From NCBI GenBank assembly GCA_012845835.1, contig JABAKD010000023.1, forward strand, positions 5,872,137-5,936,136: a stretch of 64,000 bases of DNA, read 5' to 3'. Within the stretch, counting starts at the first letter, position 1. The number at the start of each line of letters is the position of its first letter. Source of the stretch: Undaria pinnatifida (taxonomy: Eukaryota > Sar > Phaeophyceae > Laminariales > Alariaceae). Shown here one piece after another: positions 9,451 through 20,885 of the stretch. Position numbers and translations under genes: made by a program. The notes below the pieces were generated by a model, which was not told the DNA's origin, did not search any database, and saw only the letters and a list, made by a program, of their open reading frames with translations.

Positions 9451-11394
9451 TTCGTCCCCACTGTCGTCAAAGATGTTGTGGTCCTGTAGATGTCCCGTCC
9501 ATGTCTGGTGCTCTTGTTAGTGGTTCTCATGAAAACATGCCCAAGCGTGTAGTAGGTGATCGCTGAGTGGTGTTCCTTTCCTTTACATCAAGCCAGGTAG
9601 TATATGTCAACGCAACCGCTTGCTTGAAAACGACAAATAAACTTCCGCACACACCTGATACAGAGGAGACGCGGCCCGAAGATTGTTCAGTATACCCACG
9701 GTCAGGAACAGGTTATCGAGCAGCGCACTTCATTTTTACTACCGCTCCTCACTCCACCTAAGACACTACGGGCATGTGTTGGACCCAGTTCGCTGATGCC
9801 CAAAACCAATTCGAAGGAGGTGATGTGGTGGGCGAGTGCCTTAATGATGGGCGCTGCTACGATTACCTCGTCTCTTGTTCTGTTCGTTCTCGCGTTCTTG
9901 ATGAACCTGTTATTTGGCAACGAACAGTTTCGACGTATTTTACGTGTGTGCAAAGACTTTATGTAGACTATGCGATGTTTCCGAGTTGTAGGGACCTCAA
10001 CTTGGAATCCAGGGTACATCTGTTCCATCTTTTGTCTAGGTTTCGTAGACGTGTATGTGGTTTCAGTGTGTGGGCATTCTTGGTTGACGGTCTAGACTTC
10101 GTTATCGTGTTGTTTCAGAGTGGTGTTTTTCGAATACATATTAGTGTGCTGTGGTTGGGGGGAGGGGGGGGGCTGTTGTTCATATCCGCAAAACGTCATG
10201 ATATACGCCAAGAAAACTGACTCGGGGGGCTGAAAAAGAAGTTGCGAGGGACGTTTGGGAATTTCAACGTTCTCCCTCGCGGCTTTTGTCAAGTGTGGTT
10301 GAATGCATATTTATCCCTGGAGATAAACATGCAACAACCAACCTCGACAGCTATGGGTTGTAGTGGTATTATATTACACTTAATATACCGTTACTGTTCA
10401 TAGTTTGACTATGGGTGTATTCATAATTTTGCTACACTGTGTGGGTTGAATAGAAACACTTCGCGAGGCTAGGGTTGAAGCCTTGAAATAAGAGTTTATT
10501 AGAAGGTTTTGAATATGTGATTTGCCTGATTACTGAATAATTTGGTGTGGACGAAGTAGTGGGAGGTTTAACGCGACAGATATTGCAGTGTTATATGATA
10601 AATTTCATGTGTTTAAACCTGTGGCATGTAGTGGGGCGGACAAAAGGAGTTTAACTCTGTGGCATAGTTATGTTTAATCTGCTAGGAAGGGAGAGAGGGG
10701 CGCGGGGGGGGTAAACCCGGTGCTTTGTCTCTTGTCTATCTTGTGGGTCCGAATTTCCTACCAATTGGACGGCTACATTAGCCTTTCGTGGCAGTGTCAG
10801 GTTTGGTAACACAACCTAAGGTGGGGGAGGGGGGGTTTAAGTACGTTTGTGCTGAGGGTATACAAGGTCGCAGCATTTTACTGTACTTCTTGTGTGTGGA
10901 CGCATGTGGCATATTTATGTTTTTTTGGGTGGGGAGGGGAAAAAGAGAAAGGGGGAGGAGGGGACCAAGAGGAAGGGGGGGAACAAAGGGGGTAAAAAAT
11001 GAAGGGGGAGGGGCTGGGGGGAGGGGGGGCAGGGGGAGGGGAGGGGGTTGGAAGCGGGTGTCCCCCCGCCTACCTTTGGGTTACTTGCCTTTATCGTTTT
11101 TATCTACTAGTTTCGAAACATCTCACAATTTATTGACTTTTTCAGCCTTTGTAGCATTTCAATTTGTATGAAATATTAAAACACTCTTCATTCGTCACAA
11201 TAGTATATCCGTGAGGGACTGGAACAAATTTCAAGGGGGGCATAATAAAGCATACCAGGGTGGGTCAAAATCTCCTGAGAGCCGACGTGTTAAGACAAGC
11301 CTCCTTGCGTAAGTTGCCGTCAACCACCCCAGTTTCTCGGGTCACTCAGGCTACCACGTGGGGCCGTCTCTGAGCGCTTGATATATTTTAAAAT
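9451..11394. other. Region with no recognised gene
   Basis: ORFs up to about 148 codons (9774-10220) lack recognisable motifs. A near-perfect hairpin at about 10240-10280 pairs TGCGAGGGACGTT with AACGTTCTCCCTCGC. From 10690 to 11060 the plus strand is purine-rich with G runs. The Gly/Arg-rich ORF at 10788-11171 is explained by that composition. Confidence 0.5.
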
Positions 11395-11510
11395 TTACAA
11401 TACACTCCTGCTGTAAGATCGAATATTTTGTCGACACTCGTCTTTGCAAGCTGTGTGTGATACTCCGATCGCGCGTATTAGGGGTTGTGTGTCCTCATTG
11501 AGGATATGGT
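11395..11510 (+). repeat. R1 repeat head fragment
   Basis: CTGTAAGATCGAATATTTTG, CTTTGCAAGCTGTGTGTGAT and TCCGATCGCGCGTATTA are present. The copy stops after TGTCCTCATTGAGGATAT. Confidence 0.7.
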
Positions 11511-11567
11511 CTTTAGTGATATAAATCTATATATCTTAGTTCGCTTATCACATATGCACATCCTTAC

Positions 11568-11738
11568 GTCTGCGGATATCTCCCGCCTCTGACCGCCTTT
11601 CCGCGCGGTTTCTTCGCTGAGGCGTGCCCCCGCCTCGCCTGCAACCACCGGCTCAGCTGATCCGCCCGCTCGACGCCGTAGCGCGCGCGCGAGGCCTCGA
11701 TGTCGAGATCTACGACGAGATCTCCGAAAATTCGTGCC
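11568..11738 (-). CDS. Possible isolated exon, function unknown
   Basis: A GC-rich block on the minus strand is bounded by an acceptor (CGTCTCACAG/GGC) and a strong donor (GCAGAC/GTAAGG). It is 171 nt, in phase at both ends, and reads GSAEPVVAGEAGARLSEET in one frame. A second frame (FGDLVVDLDIEASRARYGVE) is also open with GC-rich third positions but reaches a stop just past the donor. No family is recognised. It may be a host exon, part of a transposon, or chance. Confidence 0.25.
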
Positions 11739-11949
11739 CTGTGAGACGTTTGGTGCGTAGTCTGCACACAGGGCCAATGTCTTCGCGTTATTTCTTCGGT
11801 ACGTGTTCTCTGACCTCCGACACACGGGGGGGGGTCGATTACCTGGCCGGCGTTGCCATTGTAAAGGCCACTAAGCGAGGTTTGTGCTAGGATCTGGGGA
11901 AGAAAAGTTCGTAATCCCCGAGAACACATGCCACCCAGGCGTAGTGGAG

Positions 11950-12440
11950 AACTGCGAAGTCTACAGCAGCACGTATACATGTACATGATGTACAGCAGTA
12001 GCTGAAGCTATGATGAGCCTGCAGCATCACGAAGCTACAAAGGGTATATGCACAGCAGCATCACGAAGCTACAAATGGTATATGCACAGCAGAATCACGA
12101 AGCTACAAATGGTATATGCACAGCAGCATCACGAAGCTACAAATGGTATATGCACAGCAGAATCACGAAGCTACAAATGGTATATGCACAGCAGCAGCTA
12201 GGCGTCGTGGAGAACTGCGAACTCTCAAATTTTTTGAACCCCCGGTAGTCTACAGCAGCACGTATCAATCAGCAGCACGTACATATACATGATGTACAGC
12301 AGTAGCTGAAGCTATGATGAGCCTGCAGCATGACGAAGCTACAAATGGTATATGCACAGCAGCATCACGAAGCTACAAATGGTATATGCACAGCAGGTAT
12401 ATGCACAGCAGGTATATGCACAGCAGCAGCTGTGGCCGCG
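11950..12440 (+). repeat. 34-bp minisatellite in a duplicated block
   Basis: The unit GCATCACGAAGCTACAAATG plus GTATATGCACAGCA (34 bp) is repeated about five times at 12030-12200 and twice at 12330-12395, followed by three 15-bp GGTATATGCACAGCA units. Both arrays are preceded by the same ATGATGTACAGCAGTAGCTG block, so the unit plus flank was itself duplicated. Repeats are contiguous with no spacers. Confidence 0.85.
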
Positions 12441-12729
12441 CCTTCCTGCGTAGCAACGCAGAGCGTCACCCAGCTGGGGTGAACCGCCATGCTCTCCCAT
12501 AATTTCCAGGCTGCCTTCTCGCATTGTTCCGCCGCACACGGGAAATCGGGAAAAATTTGTCGGCATTTTCCCTTTCCAGTATCTCCCATATATGAATTAA
12601 CAAACTTCGTCTAACTCTTGGCATTACTTCTTACCCTCTTAATATTTACTATCCTGCGCTGCGACCGGCGGCCGTCCAGGCCGCCGGCGTAGCCCCTTGT
12701 ATAGTCCATGTATGTCCGTCTTTAAATTG

Positions 12730-13100
12730 GCGCCCTCAGAGCCCCACATCGGCAAGGTAAAAATCAAAAATCGTACATGAGCTAATAATCACAATTGTGA
12801 AAAGGAAGTACAGGGAGATCTGTTACAATTGCGGTAGACCACGTTACCAACTTATTACGTAGAGTATTTAGTACTAACCGTCTGCATGATCTCCTAACAA
12901 CGAAGTAACGCATGAATGTGAGGGCGGATACACCAAGCGTTCCTTTCAAAACATTGACAATTTGCATTCTTCTTCCCCTCGTCCTCAATGGTGGTGACAT
13001 TGAATGACCACATCACCTCGTCTGTTGTGTTTTGCAATATGTATAATATCACTTATATTTATCGATGTCAGAGCCTCACACCGGCACGGTGAAAGAATGG
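12730..13100 (-). repeat. R8 repeat, inverted third copy
   Basis: The reverse complement of the 8820-9450 unit: ACCAACTTATTACGTA, CCACATCACCTCGTCTGTTG and GAGCCTCACACCGG are recognised. Its flanks are AT-rich. Confidence 0.6.
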
Positions 13101-13369
13101 TAATTACATGGTTGTCCCTATCGATTAAAATGCTATATGTTGCGATCTACTAACAATAACAAAACCGGCCACTATATTGCAAAAAAATATAATAAAATAA
13201 AAAAAATAAATATAAAAAAAAATTGAAAAAAAAAAATTACATAACTAATATATAAAATATAAGCCCAACCCCAGGTACAAAAAACTCACTTACCAGGTAC
13301 GCACTTAACTGGTTAAACCGCACGTACAACAACCCTGACCAAGCTATCCATCCGCAAACCATTTACCAT

Positions 13370-14085
13370 ACATATGGTAGAGCAATATGGTGGAGACTAC
13401 ATGAAAAAATTAAAAAAATAGATATAATGTTAAATCTACTTCAAAAATCGCCACCTAGAGTGAAAATACCAACATTAATCATTGCAGTGGAGACTTTTTA
13501 ATTTTTTTTTTTTCAAATAATTAGAACAGGACCCTCCCATTGAGAAAAATTCACCCACATAGTATATTACAAGTACCAACAGGCAGCTTGTACTGACCCG
13601 AATTCGTCGAACTCACACCTGACGTCGTCCTGAAATATTTCCATAAAATGTTAAAGTAACAATTTAACGATTTAGAACCGTGAGTCCGACTCCCACAGAG
13701 TTTTTATAGTCTCGAATCCTCTACTTATATTAACGTATTAGATAACTAATACGAGTAATACTCTGTATTCGTACGCCTCCCGATAATAAAGCGGGGGGAA
13801 GAAAAATCAAAAATAAACCACCTACCGTACATATCATAGAGCAGTATAGTGAAAACTACAGTAACACATTTATAAAATAGATATATGTTAGACCTAGCTC
13901 AAAATTCCCCACCTAAAGTAAAATCACCAACACTAACCATTATAGTAGACAAAAAATAGAACCTCGCTCACTAAAGAACTGAAGCATATAGGATATTAAA
14001 AGTACGAACAACGCAGCTTGCAAATATTAGTATTGACCCGAAAGTTGTGGAACTCACGGCTGACGTCCTCAATTTTTTTCTTATT
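13370..14085. repeat. R9 repeat, two copies in AT-rich DNA
   Basis: Copies at 13370-13655 and 13815-14085 share TAGAGCA(A/G)TAT, a TAAAATAGATAT-like block, CCCCACCTA, ATAGGATATTA-like sequence, CGCAGCTTG and CACCTGACGTC or CACGGCTGACGTC. A third copy lies at 33675-33950 and a partial one at 21375-21455. The DNA from 13140 to 13370 is A/T-rich with no gene. Confidence 0.65.
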
Positions 14086-14179
14086 AAATAACAAATTATG
14101 AAGCTCTATCATCAAATCTGCTAGAATAATCTGCTAGAATATGAAACAATACCAGGCAGGCGATATAAGGATATGTATT

Positions 14180-14492
14180 CTTGCTGCAACACCGTCAGAT
14201 TTGTCCCCTTCAAGGATGTAAAGCTTCCGTGCACATATTGAAGTGTCGCGCCCGCCCCCTGCCCTCTTGTTTTAACGCCCTACCAAAAACCAAAATCTGC
14301 TACAGTAGTAAACACTACCAGCCAGCTGATATCACCTCAATTTTTTTCTAGCCATCTATGCCGTAGCTCAAGTTAATTTCCGCCACCCCGCCCCCCCCCC
14401 TCCTCCCTTTTCATTTTTTTTCCTGTTCCCTCTTGTTCAAACGACCCTCCTAAAACGAAATCGGCCAGAGTAATAAACACTCCTACGCAATT
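14180..14492 (-). repeat. R1 repeat, left part, split by element A
   Basis: ACCGTCAGATTTGTCCCC, GTGCACATATTGA and C tracts mark an inverted R1 copy. It stops at CAATT next to element A and resumes after CAATT at 19860. Confidence 0.65.
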
Positions 14493-14930
14493 TGTGAATA
14501 CCCTGTGAACACAATAGTCTGGTGGAGGCTGTGTCTTCTAACGAAGAAATGCAGAGGTGGCACCGAAGTGTCTGTCAAGATCACTTGTGACAAGAAAGAA
14601 AAGGGATAGTTTGGCAAGGGCGCTTGAGGCCAAAGAGAGAAGAAGAAGAAGAAGAAGAAGAAGAATAAACAGAAGAAGAAGAAGGGAAAGAAGGAAGAGT
14701 GATCATGGATGGTTGAGTCACCACTTGATCATCACGGAACAATTCCAGTAGTCCGGTAGAATACCGGGACAACGAGATAACCTTAACATACTTACATCTA
14801 AGTTTCACCGAAGATTCAACGTATCAACATTCAACGTAAGATTCAACTGCATGTTTTACTTGTGCGAATACACTGCTTGAATAGACTGCGCATTAACTTA
14901 GATTTGAATCCAAGGTTCATTTTTTCAACA
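14493..14930 (-). repeat. 3' LTR of element A
   Basis: 438 bp. Carries a GAA microsatellite (about 14638-14695) at the place where the LTRs of B carry CTT runs on the other strand. Confidence 0.85.
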
Positions 14931-17361
14931 CGCCCCCATAATGCAAAGTCAGATTGCTAGAGAAGCTCCATACTTCAAAAATCAAATTCGTAATAAAATC
15001 AAAAACAAATGGGTCTGATATTCAGCCCGGTGTATCAACCGCGGTAATATGAATGTATCCATGTTATTCACGCACTTGCAAAAAGTAAAAACCTTACAAG
15101 GAAAGATACGTATAAAAGCTACGCTTAGTGTAATTACCAGCGATAAAGACCCTAGAAGATAAAATGCAACGATACGTCTACTGGATTTTAAACACGCTTC
15201 CTGAATTGTACCAAATAGATGAACAAATATATACAAATAAAGAGAACTGTGGACATGTGTCCATCACGACAAAATGAAACATTATCACTATTCAGTTAAA
15301 CCGAAAACCGTCCTTGCCGTTCATGCTTCGACGACTCCTGAAGCGACTTTCCTGCCTAAAACCGTTCCAGGTAATATCTGGCACAAGAGGTTGGGTCACC
15401 CCAATTGGCAGGTGGTGGCTAAGGTTAAAAGTATTGCAGAGTGTAGGGTGAAGTTTTCAGACACTTTATCGGCATGTGATACGTGCAAATTCAAAAATAG
15501 CACTAATCAGGATTACTGCACGACTTTGCAACCTAACCTTTCCAGCGAACGAACAAAGCTGGTGAGTACTGACCTGCTGGGATACCCCTACATAGCAAAA
15601 TATACAGAGCATCACAGCAGGGTAAACGCAGCCTCCTGAATCGAAAAGTCGCCTTACGTTCTACCAACAGCAGACTCGGCCACTTCTCCAGTAAGAGCAC
15701 GTCAGCTGGCCCTACAATGTCAAGGATCTCCGGAACAGTCAGTTCGATACCGTTTCGCAGTACACCAGGGGTATTAGAATGGACAAAATATACCGCCCGG
15801 CATCTATTTCGGTACCCAACACCTACGCGCAACCTATGGCCTCATCACAAGCGGAAGAATGCAAACTTTCAGCGACCTCTGCTCGAAGATCAACAACTCC
15901 AGCACAGAGAACTCCTTCTAAGCTCCAACACCTTGAAGTCGCAACTACAGCTCCAGCTCGCAAGACCGCCTTTGACCATCGCGACGTCCTTGTAAATTTT
16001 CTCAGGCAACCTCCATGATCGAAAAAATCATTGCTTCATGGAGTTCTAACGTTTCAAAATTGGAAAAAAAACTAAGCCCGTTTTTTATTCTGTCGTGTAC
16101 GGTGTCCGGCCCGATTCTACCGTGTGCTATCGGACTTTTCAATAACCGACAAACCGCGATGAACCGAGGACGTAGAAGCGAGTTACGCACAATTAATTAG
16201 GCAGTGCACCGACAAAACGGTTGGCCCGTAGTAATTCAGCTACAAGACTGCAATGGACCGAAGACGGGGAAGTATCACTGGAAGGATCACGCGCCCATCT
16301 CATCACAACCTTTCTCCCCCTCTCTGTCCAAGCGCTTCTTCAGCCTTCCTTAACCCCTTTACAGCTGAAACCCCTTTTTGGGAACAAAATTACTTAGAAT
16401 TAGTATAGGGAAGGGTTTGGGGGCTCGAAGGAGGTTAACCTTCTAGTGGATGGATCATGTGTCACTGGGACGTAAGCTTCCATTTGCGTTGTTAAAGTTG
16501 GAGTTGTGGTGGTGTTGGCGTGAGCGCTGCGGTTGTTATTATGCCGGCTATTTTGTTGACCGCGACGAGGGCGACGGGGTATACTGTCGTCCCGCATTTG
16601 AGACCGACAGTCGCTATTATCGTGGCGGTCGGTATTATGCAGGCTACACCCTGAATTATTTCGAGTTGTCGGGGGAGGTTTCTTATCCGACATCGTTCCC
16701 TTACGTTTATAGCCATTTTGGAATCGATGGCCTGTATTTTTGCAGTGTGAACAGGTCACTACTGCTGAGGGTGTTGACGTGACTGCAATTACAGATTCAC
16801 GCCCCTTCGCGTTTCGCAAACGCCCGTTTCGCATAGCTCTATTCGCGTACATATCACGCAATGTTATCACAGCTCGGTAGAGTGTGAAGTCATCATCTGC
16901 TTCGGTGCTATATTTTATTCGCAGGTATTCATCCGTTAGTCCTTCCAGCACTATGTCCAATATGCTGTCATCGTTGAATACCCATCCCATGTCCACCAAT
17001 TCATCCCGAAAATAGTATGCTTCATTTACAAACACGTCCGGGTCTTGCCCATCCGTCATGACCATATGCGTAAGTTGTTGTTTGAGTATACGTCTACGTT
17101 GGCTGGTGGAATTTTGATGTTTTCTAACCATACCATCCCAATCAGCCTTTCCATTCGCAAGTTCAACTGGTTTCGGCCTGAATTGTAGAAGAAAGCTGGC
17201 CGCAGCTCCCGATGTACTTAGAAACAAGAAGTCGAAGAGAAGACGGTTGTCGCGGCCGCCAGTACTAGACGTCTTCCAAATTCCAGATGTTATCATCCGT
17301 GGCAGATAAATCTGATGTTTCGGCTGCAAGTGTAGAATATCCTGAAGATGATGGTAGCAGA

Positions 17362-18948
17362 TGTTAAGATACGGCCTCCAAAGGCCTGTAGGTATCCGAA
17401 TTTGAGATCATTTGGATGGGTTTCGTATGATAAGGTTGGCGGTTTATATTCGGGGAAGTTAGGAATTAGATCGGAGGCACGCGCCTCCGATCTCAGAAGC
17501 TATCTCGGGCTCTGGTGGAAACGAATAAAGCTACATCTCTACTAAGGAACGAAGGTGAGTACTCTCCGAGGACCTGCTCAATTGGCAGACCTGCAGGGGG
17601 CACTCTGTATCCTCCATCCTTAATTTCACATGTGGCGTCGACGAGCTTGATATGCTATTGTGGCAGCGTTCTTCCAATCTCTCCAATTTGTTTTTCGTAG
17701 CGATTTTGCTTTTGCTCTCCATCGAGCCCACAGCCCCTGTTCCTCCTCGGGTGGCTTCTCAATGGAGGGCTATACTAAGTTGCATACTTTTGGAATGTGT
17801 AACGGCATGCCTTTTTCTGATTTCAGTGGAGTTTCGCGTACTTATGCCGACCGCTACGGGGAGTGAGCGTGTTTTGTCTCCGGGAACGGATGTGGTGTTG
17901 GAGGTGAATCGGGTGGCGGCGAATGAGCAATATCCGTTGTACCCTGGTTCAAAGGCAACAGACTCGCGGCCATACGCCTCGTCGGATGCTATGTGGCGGG
18001 CGTTTAGTGACTAATAAGACACCTGCCGTCAACGGTGAAACATTTGTTTTTTTCTCTCCCTGTTTCTTCGACGGGAGCGTGGTCATGCGCCCTGCCGGGG
18101 CCCCGGCCCGCCGATCACACGCGCGGCCAGGGCCGAGTGCCGTCCCAGTCGCTTTCGTGGCAGACGGGATCGAGCCATCATTCAACTGTCACGCCCATCG
18201 ATGATTCATCTGACCCTTGGCTGGACCACACATCGAACTGCTGGCCACTAGAAGAGCATCATTATGCAGAAGGTTTCGCCGTTAAGGCCTCGTTTAAAAC
18301 AGACGACCCTCCCCTTTGGAGCGGCCTCCTTTCACCCCGCGCTAATGCCCTCCGAGAAAACCGGGGGCTTTGCCTCAACTGCCTCGAAGACAACCATTCC
18401 TTCAAGCATTGTAGGCATCCTTTAATTACTGCGAGTGGCTGTTTGAACCCTGAACTTGGCCAGCTTGGCGACGATGACGCACACCGACGTTGACAAACAC
18501 GCATGGTCTGCTACCGCCGAGACGACAAATCTTCTCGCCCGAACAACCATAAGAAGAATCCTTGCCATCTTTCAAGACCAGGGCCAAGTAGACTGTCACA
18601 ATGATGCCACATAGACGTCGGATCACCATGGTGATATCCTGCGCTCGCCCGCCTCTTCTGCCCCCGCTCCCGCTTCTCGAATGCGCTTTGGAGCCGCCCA
18701 CAATCCGGGCGAAAATAAATTTGCGCGCCAACCTGGCACATTCCGTAACGGCAATCGACAGCTCGACGGCGGTACGGCACCGTCGACAATACTGTCGGGG
18801 ACATCTATTTTGGTTTCAGAAGATGCTCGTGTTCTGTTGCTAGCCTGTCCAGTAACGCATCACAGATTGCCTCTGTCATGAGCCCACGGGCTCCTACGCC
18901 GTCTGCGGACGATTCTCACGGCGTAGTACCCCCACCTTTCATTTACCA
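17362..18948 (+). mobile_element. Element E: TGTTAAG-type LTR element with a gag zinc knuckle, broken
   Basis: An LTR at 17362-17630 starts TGTTAAG and contains AATAAA. It is the same family as the relic at 2696-3016. The internal part holds one recognisable Gag feature, a zinc knuckle CLNCLEDNHSFKHC (C-X2-C-X4-H-X4-C) at about 18370-18415. No protease, integrase or reverse transcriptase is seen. The right end matches only the family's terminal tip. Flanks GCAGA and CAGA are a near target duplication. It lies inside the gag of element A, in the opposite orientation. This is a broken fossil. Possible class: non-autonomous TR-GAG-like. Confidence 0.65.
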
Positions 18949-19289
18949 CAGATGCGCCGTGTCCACGGGAGTACTCGCTGCGTCCGGCTGTACAATCTCT
19001 GCTGTTTCAGGCGGGGGTGTTTCCCCCGACTGAGTGCCCGTTTCGTCGGCGGCCTGACTGCGAGTTACAGCTCGTGAAGGTCTACTTCTTCTAGAAGATG
19101 GATGAGCACTAACTAGTTTGGGCTCGGGGCAAGGACGCCCTTCCAGGATATCAGAGATCCCGGCGTGACGCATGCTTATCACGTACTGAGCCGTGCGTTT
19201 CCATATATCGAACTAAAGCCCATTAAATTTGCCGTTGAGAGCTCTAACGAGCTTGTCTACGTCATCACCTGCTTTCGGGGACCCTCCAA

Positions 19290-19346
19290 TGGTGATGCTG
19301 ATGCTGATGCTGATGCTGATGCTGATGCTGATGCTGAACATTGATG
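19290..19346. repeat. GATGCT hexanucleotide run in the leader of element A
   Basis: About eight GATGCT units lie between the 5' LTR and gag of element A. Element B has the related GCATCA-rich run on the plus strand at 27187-27257, the same position in the element. Confidence 0.85.
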
Positions 19347-19475
19347 CTGATCACTCATGCTGTAGCCGGCTTAATGAAGGTTTCCCTCAAACGTCCCGGT
19401 AAGATGCAACCAACTTCAATGAGATGTCTCTTGGTGCCGATCGATGTTTATATCGGAGGTCGAAGGCTCATAACC

Positions 19476-19859
19476 TGTGAATAGCCTGTGAGCACAATGG
19501 CTTTGTGGAGGCTCCGTCTTCTATTCGAAGAGATGCAGAGGTGGCACCGAAGCTTCTGTTGAGATCACTTGTGACAAGAAAGAAAAGGGAAGTTTGGAAA
19601 CAAGGGATAAAAGGGAGAGTGATCATGGTGGGTTGCATCACCACTTGATCATCACGGAACAATGCCAGTAGTCCGGTAGAATACCGGGACAACGGGACAA
19701 CCTTAACATACCTAAATCTACGTTTACATCTAAGTTTCACCGAAGATTTGACGTAAGATGCAACGTAAGATTTAACTACATATCTCATTCGTGCGAATAC
19801 ACTGCTCGAATAGACTGCGCATTGACTTAGATTTGAATCCAAGGTTCATACTCTCAACA
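19476..19859 (-). repeat. 5' LTR of element A
   Basis: 384 bp, minus-strand start TGTTGAGAGTATGAACC, end CTATTCACA. Lacks the GAA microsatellite of the other copy. Confidence 0.85.
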
Positions 19860-20730
19860 CAATTGATATTACGTCATTATCGTTTCAGCCATCCATGACG
19901 CTGCTTTAATCCATTCCCCCCCCCAACGCCCCCTCCTTCCCCACCACCTGCACGATCGCCTAGACCTAGCACCACGCGTACAGCAGGCCCCTACATGTAT
20001 GCGAGCTAAACCTGCTAAACCTCCCTCCCCCCCCACCCCTTATTGTGCCCCCGCTCCCTCTTGCTCGAATGGCCCACCTTACATCGAAATCACCTCATTA
20101 TCTTTCTAGAGCCATCCATGCCGCTGCTCCAATAACCCCCCCCCCCCCTCCCACGCCCCCTCCTTCCCCACCACCCGCAACAGCGCCTAGACCAAGCACC
20201 ACGCGCATAGCTCAAGCCCCTACATCTATGCTACCCAAAGCTGTTGAAAGTTTAAAACCCTCTTGTCCCAACCACCCCCACCTACCCCCTGAAACACCCC
20301 GCCCTCTCCTTTCTGGTTGTACAACTTACAATATATAAATGATAAACTGGTGCATTCCTTCAAAACCGTCAGGTGTGTCCCCAAAAATGATTTATAGTTT
20401 CCACGCACATGTTGAGTTGCCCCGCCCGTCCGCCCTCCCCCCCGCTCCCTCTTGTTCAAACCCAGGCCCCTACGCCCTTCAAACCTCCGCCCTCCCCTCA
20501 CCGGTTATACCACTTACAGGATACACCTGATAAACTGATGCATTTCCTTCCATATGTGCAGCTGTCAGATTTTTTCCCCCTCAAAAACGGGTTTTATAGT
20601 TTTCGCCCACAGGCTAAATAAATCACCCTGTTGACCCTGATAGCTATACTGTAGTTCCAAGGGGGGTCGCCGACCTATATCCTTGAATGGGACAAAACAC
20701 CCCGAAGTTTTTTCAGTGTATCATATAAAT
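19860..20730 (-). repeat. R1 repeat array, right of element A
   Basis: Continues the R1 copy split by A: repeated CAGCCATCCATGACGCTGCT-type blocks, C tracts, ACCACGCGTA and TATAGTTTCC. It ends in the GTTGACCCTGATAGCTATAC to CCTATATCCTTGAATG head part. Confidence 0.7.
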
Positions 20731-20739
20731 AAATGTATA

Positions 20740-20885
20740 CTGCAGCTGTGCGATCGAAGATTTTGTCCGAACTCATCTTCGCAAGCTGTGTTTGATACTC
20801 CGATCGCGCGTATTTCGGTGTTTGTTCCCTTATTCAGGGTATAGGTCGACGACTCCCTTTGGAACTACAGTGTAGCTTGTACCGG
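20740..20885 (+). repeat. R1 repeat head in opposite orientation
   Basis: GCTGTGCGATCGAAGATTTT, CAAGCTGTGTTTGATACTCC and ACTACAGTGTAGCTT in plus orientation directly face the inverted copy ending near 20730, making a head-to-head pair. Confidence 0.7.

Larger units (their letters stand above)
14493..19859 (-). mobile_element. Element A: Ty1/copia-type LTR retroelement, broken
   Basis: LTRs at 14493-14930 and 19476-19859 (TG...CA, about 90 per cent alike by eye) are flanked by the exact 5-bp duplication CAATT. A primer site GGTTATGAGCC-like on the minus strand follows the 5' LTR, and a GGGGGCG tract precedes the 3' LTR. Recognised parts: gag with a CX2CX4HX4C-like zinc knuckle (CSHCKNTGH, about 16400-17340 and 18952-19190) and a pre-integrase block (about 15280-15640). 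No reverse transcriptase or RNase H is recognised. Element E (17362-18948) is inserted in it. It is a fossil with many breaks and internal rearrangement, a sibling of element B, and lies inside an R1 repeat. Confidence 0.85.

Noticed and set aside
11950-12440. Possible CRISPR-like array
   Set aside because: The repeats are contiguous with no unique spacers, in a eukaryotic context.
17652-18204. ORFs starting MLLWQRSSNLSN as host membrane proteins
   Set aside because: They lie directly after the LTR of element E in its internal region and lead toward its Gag knuckle.
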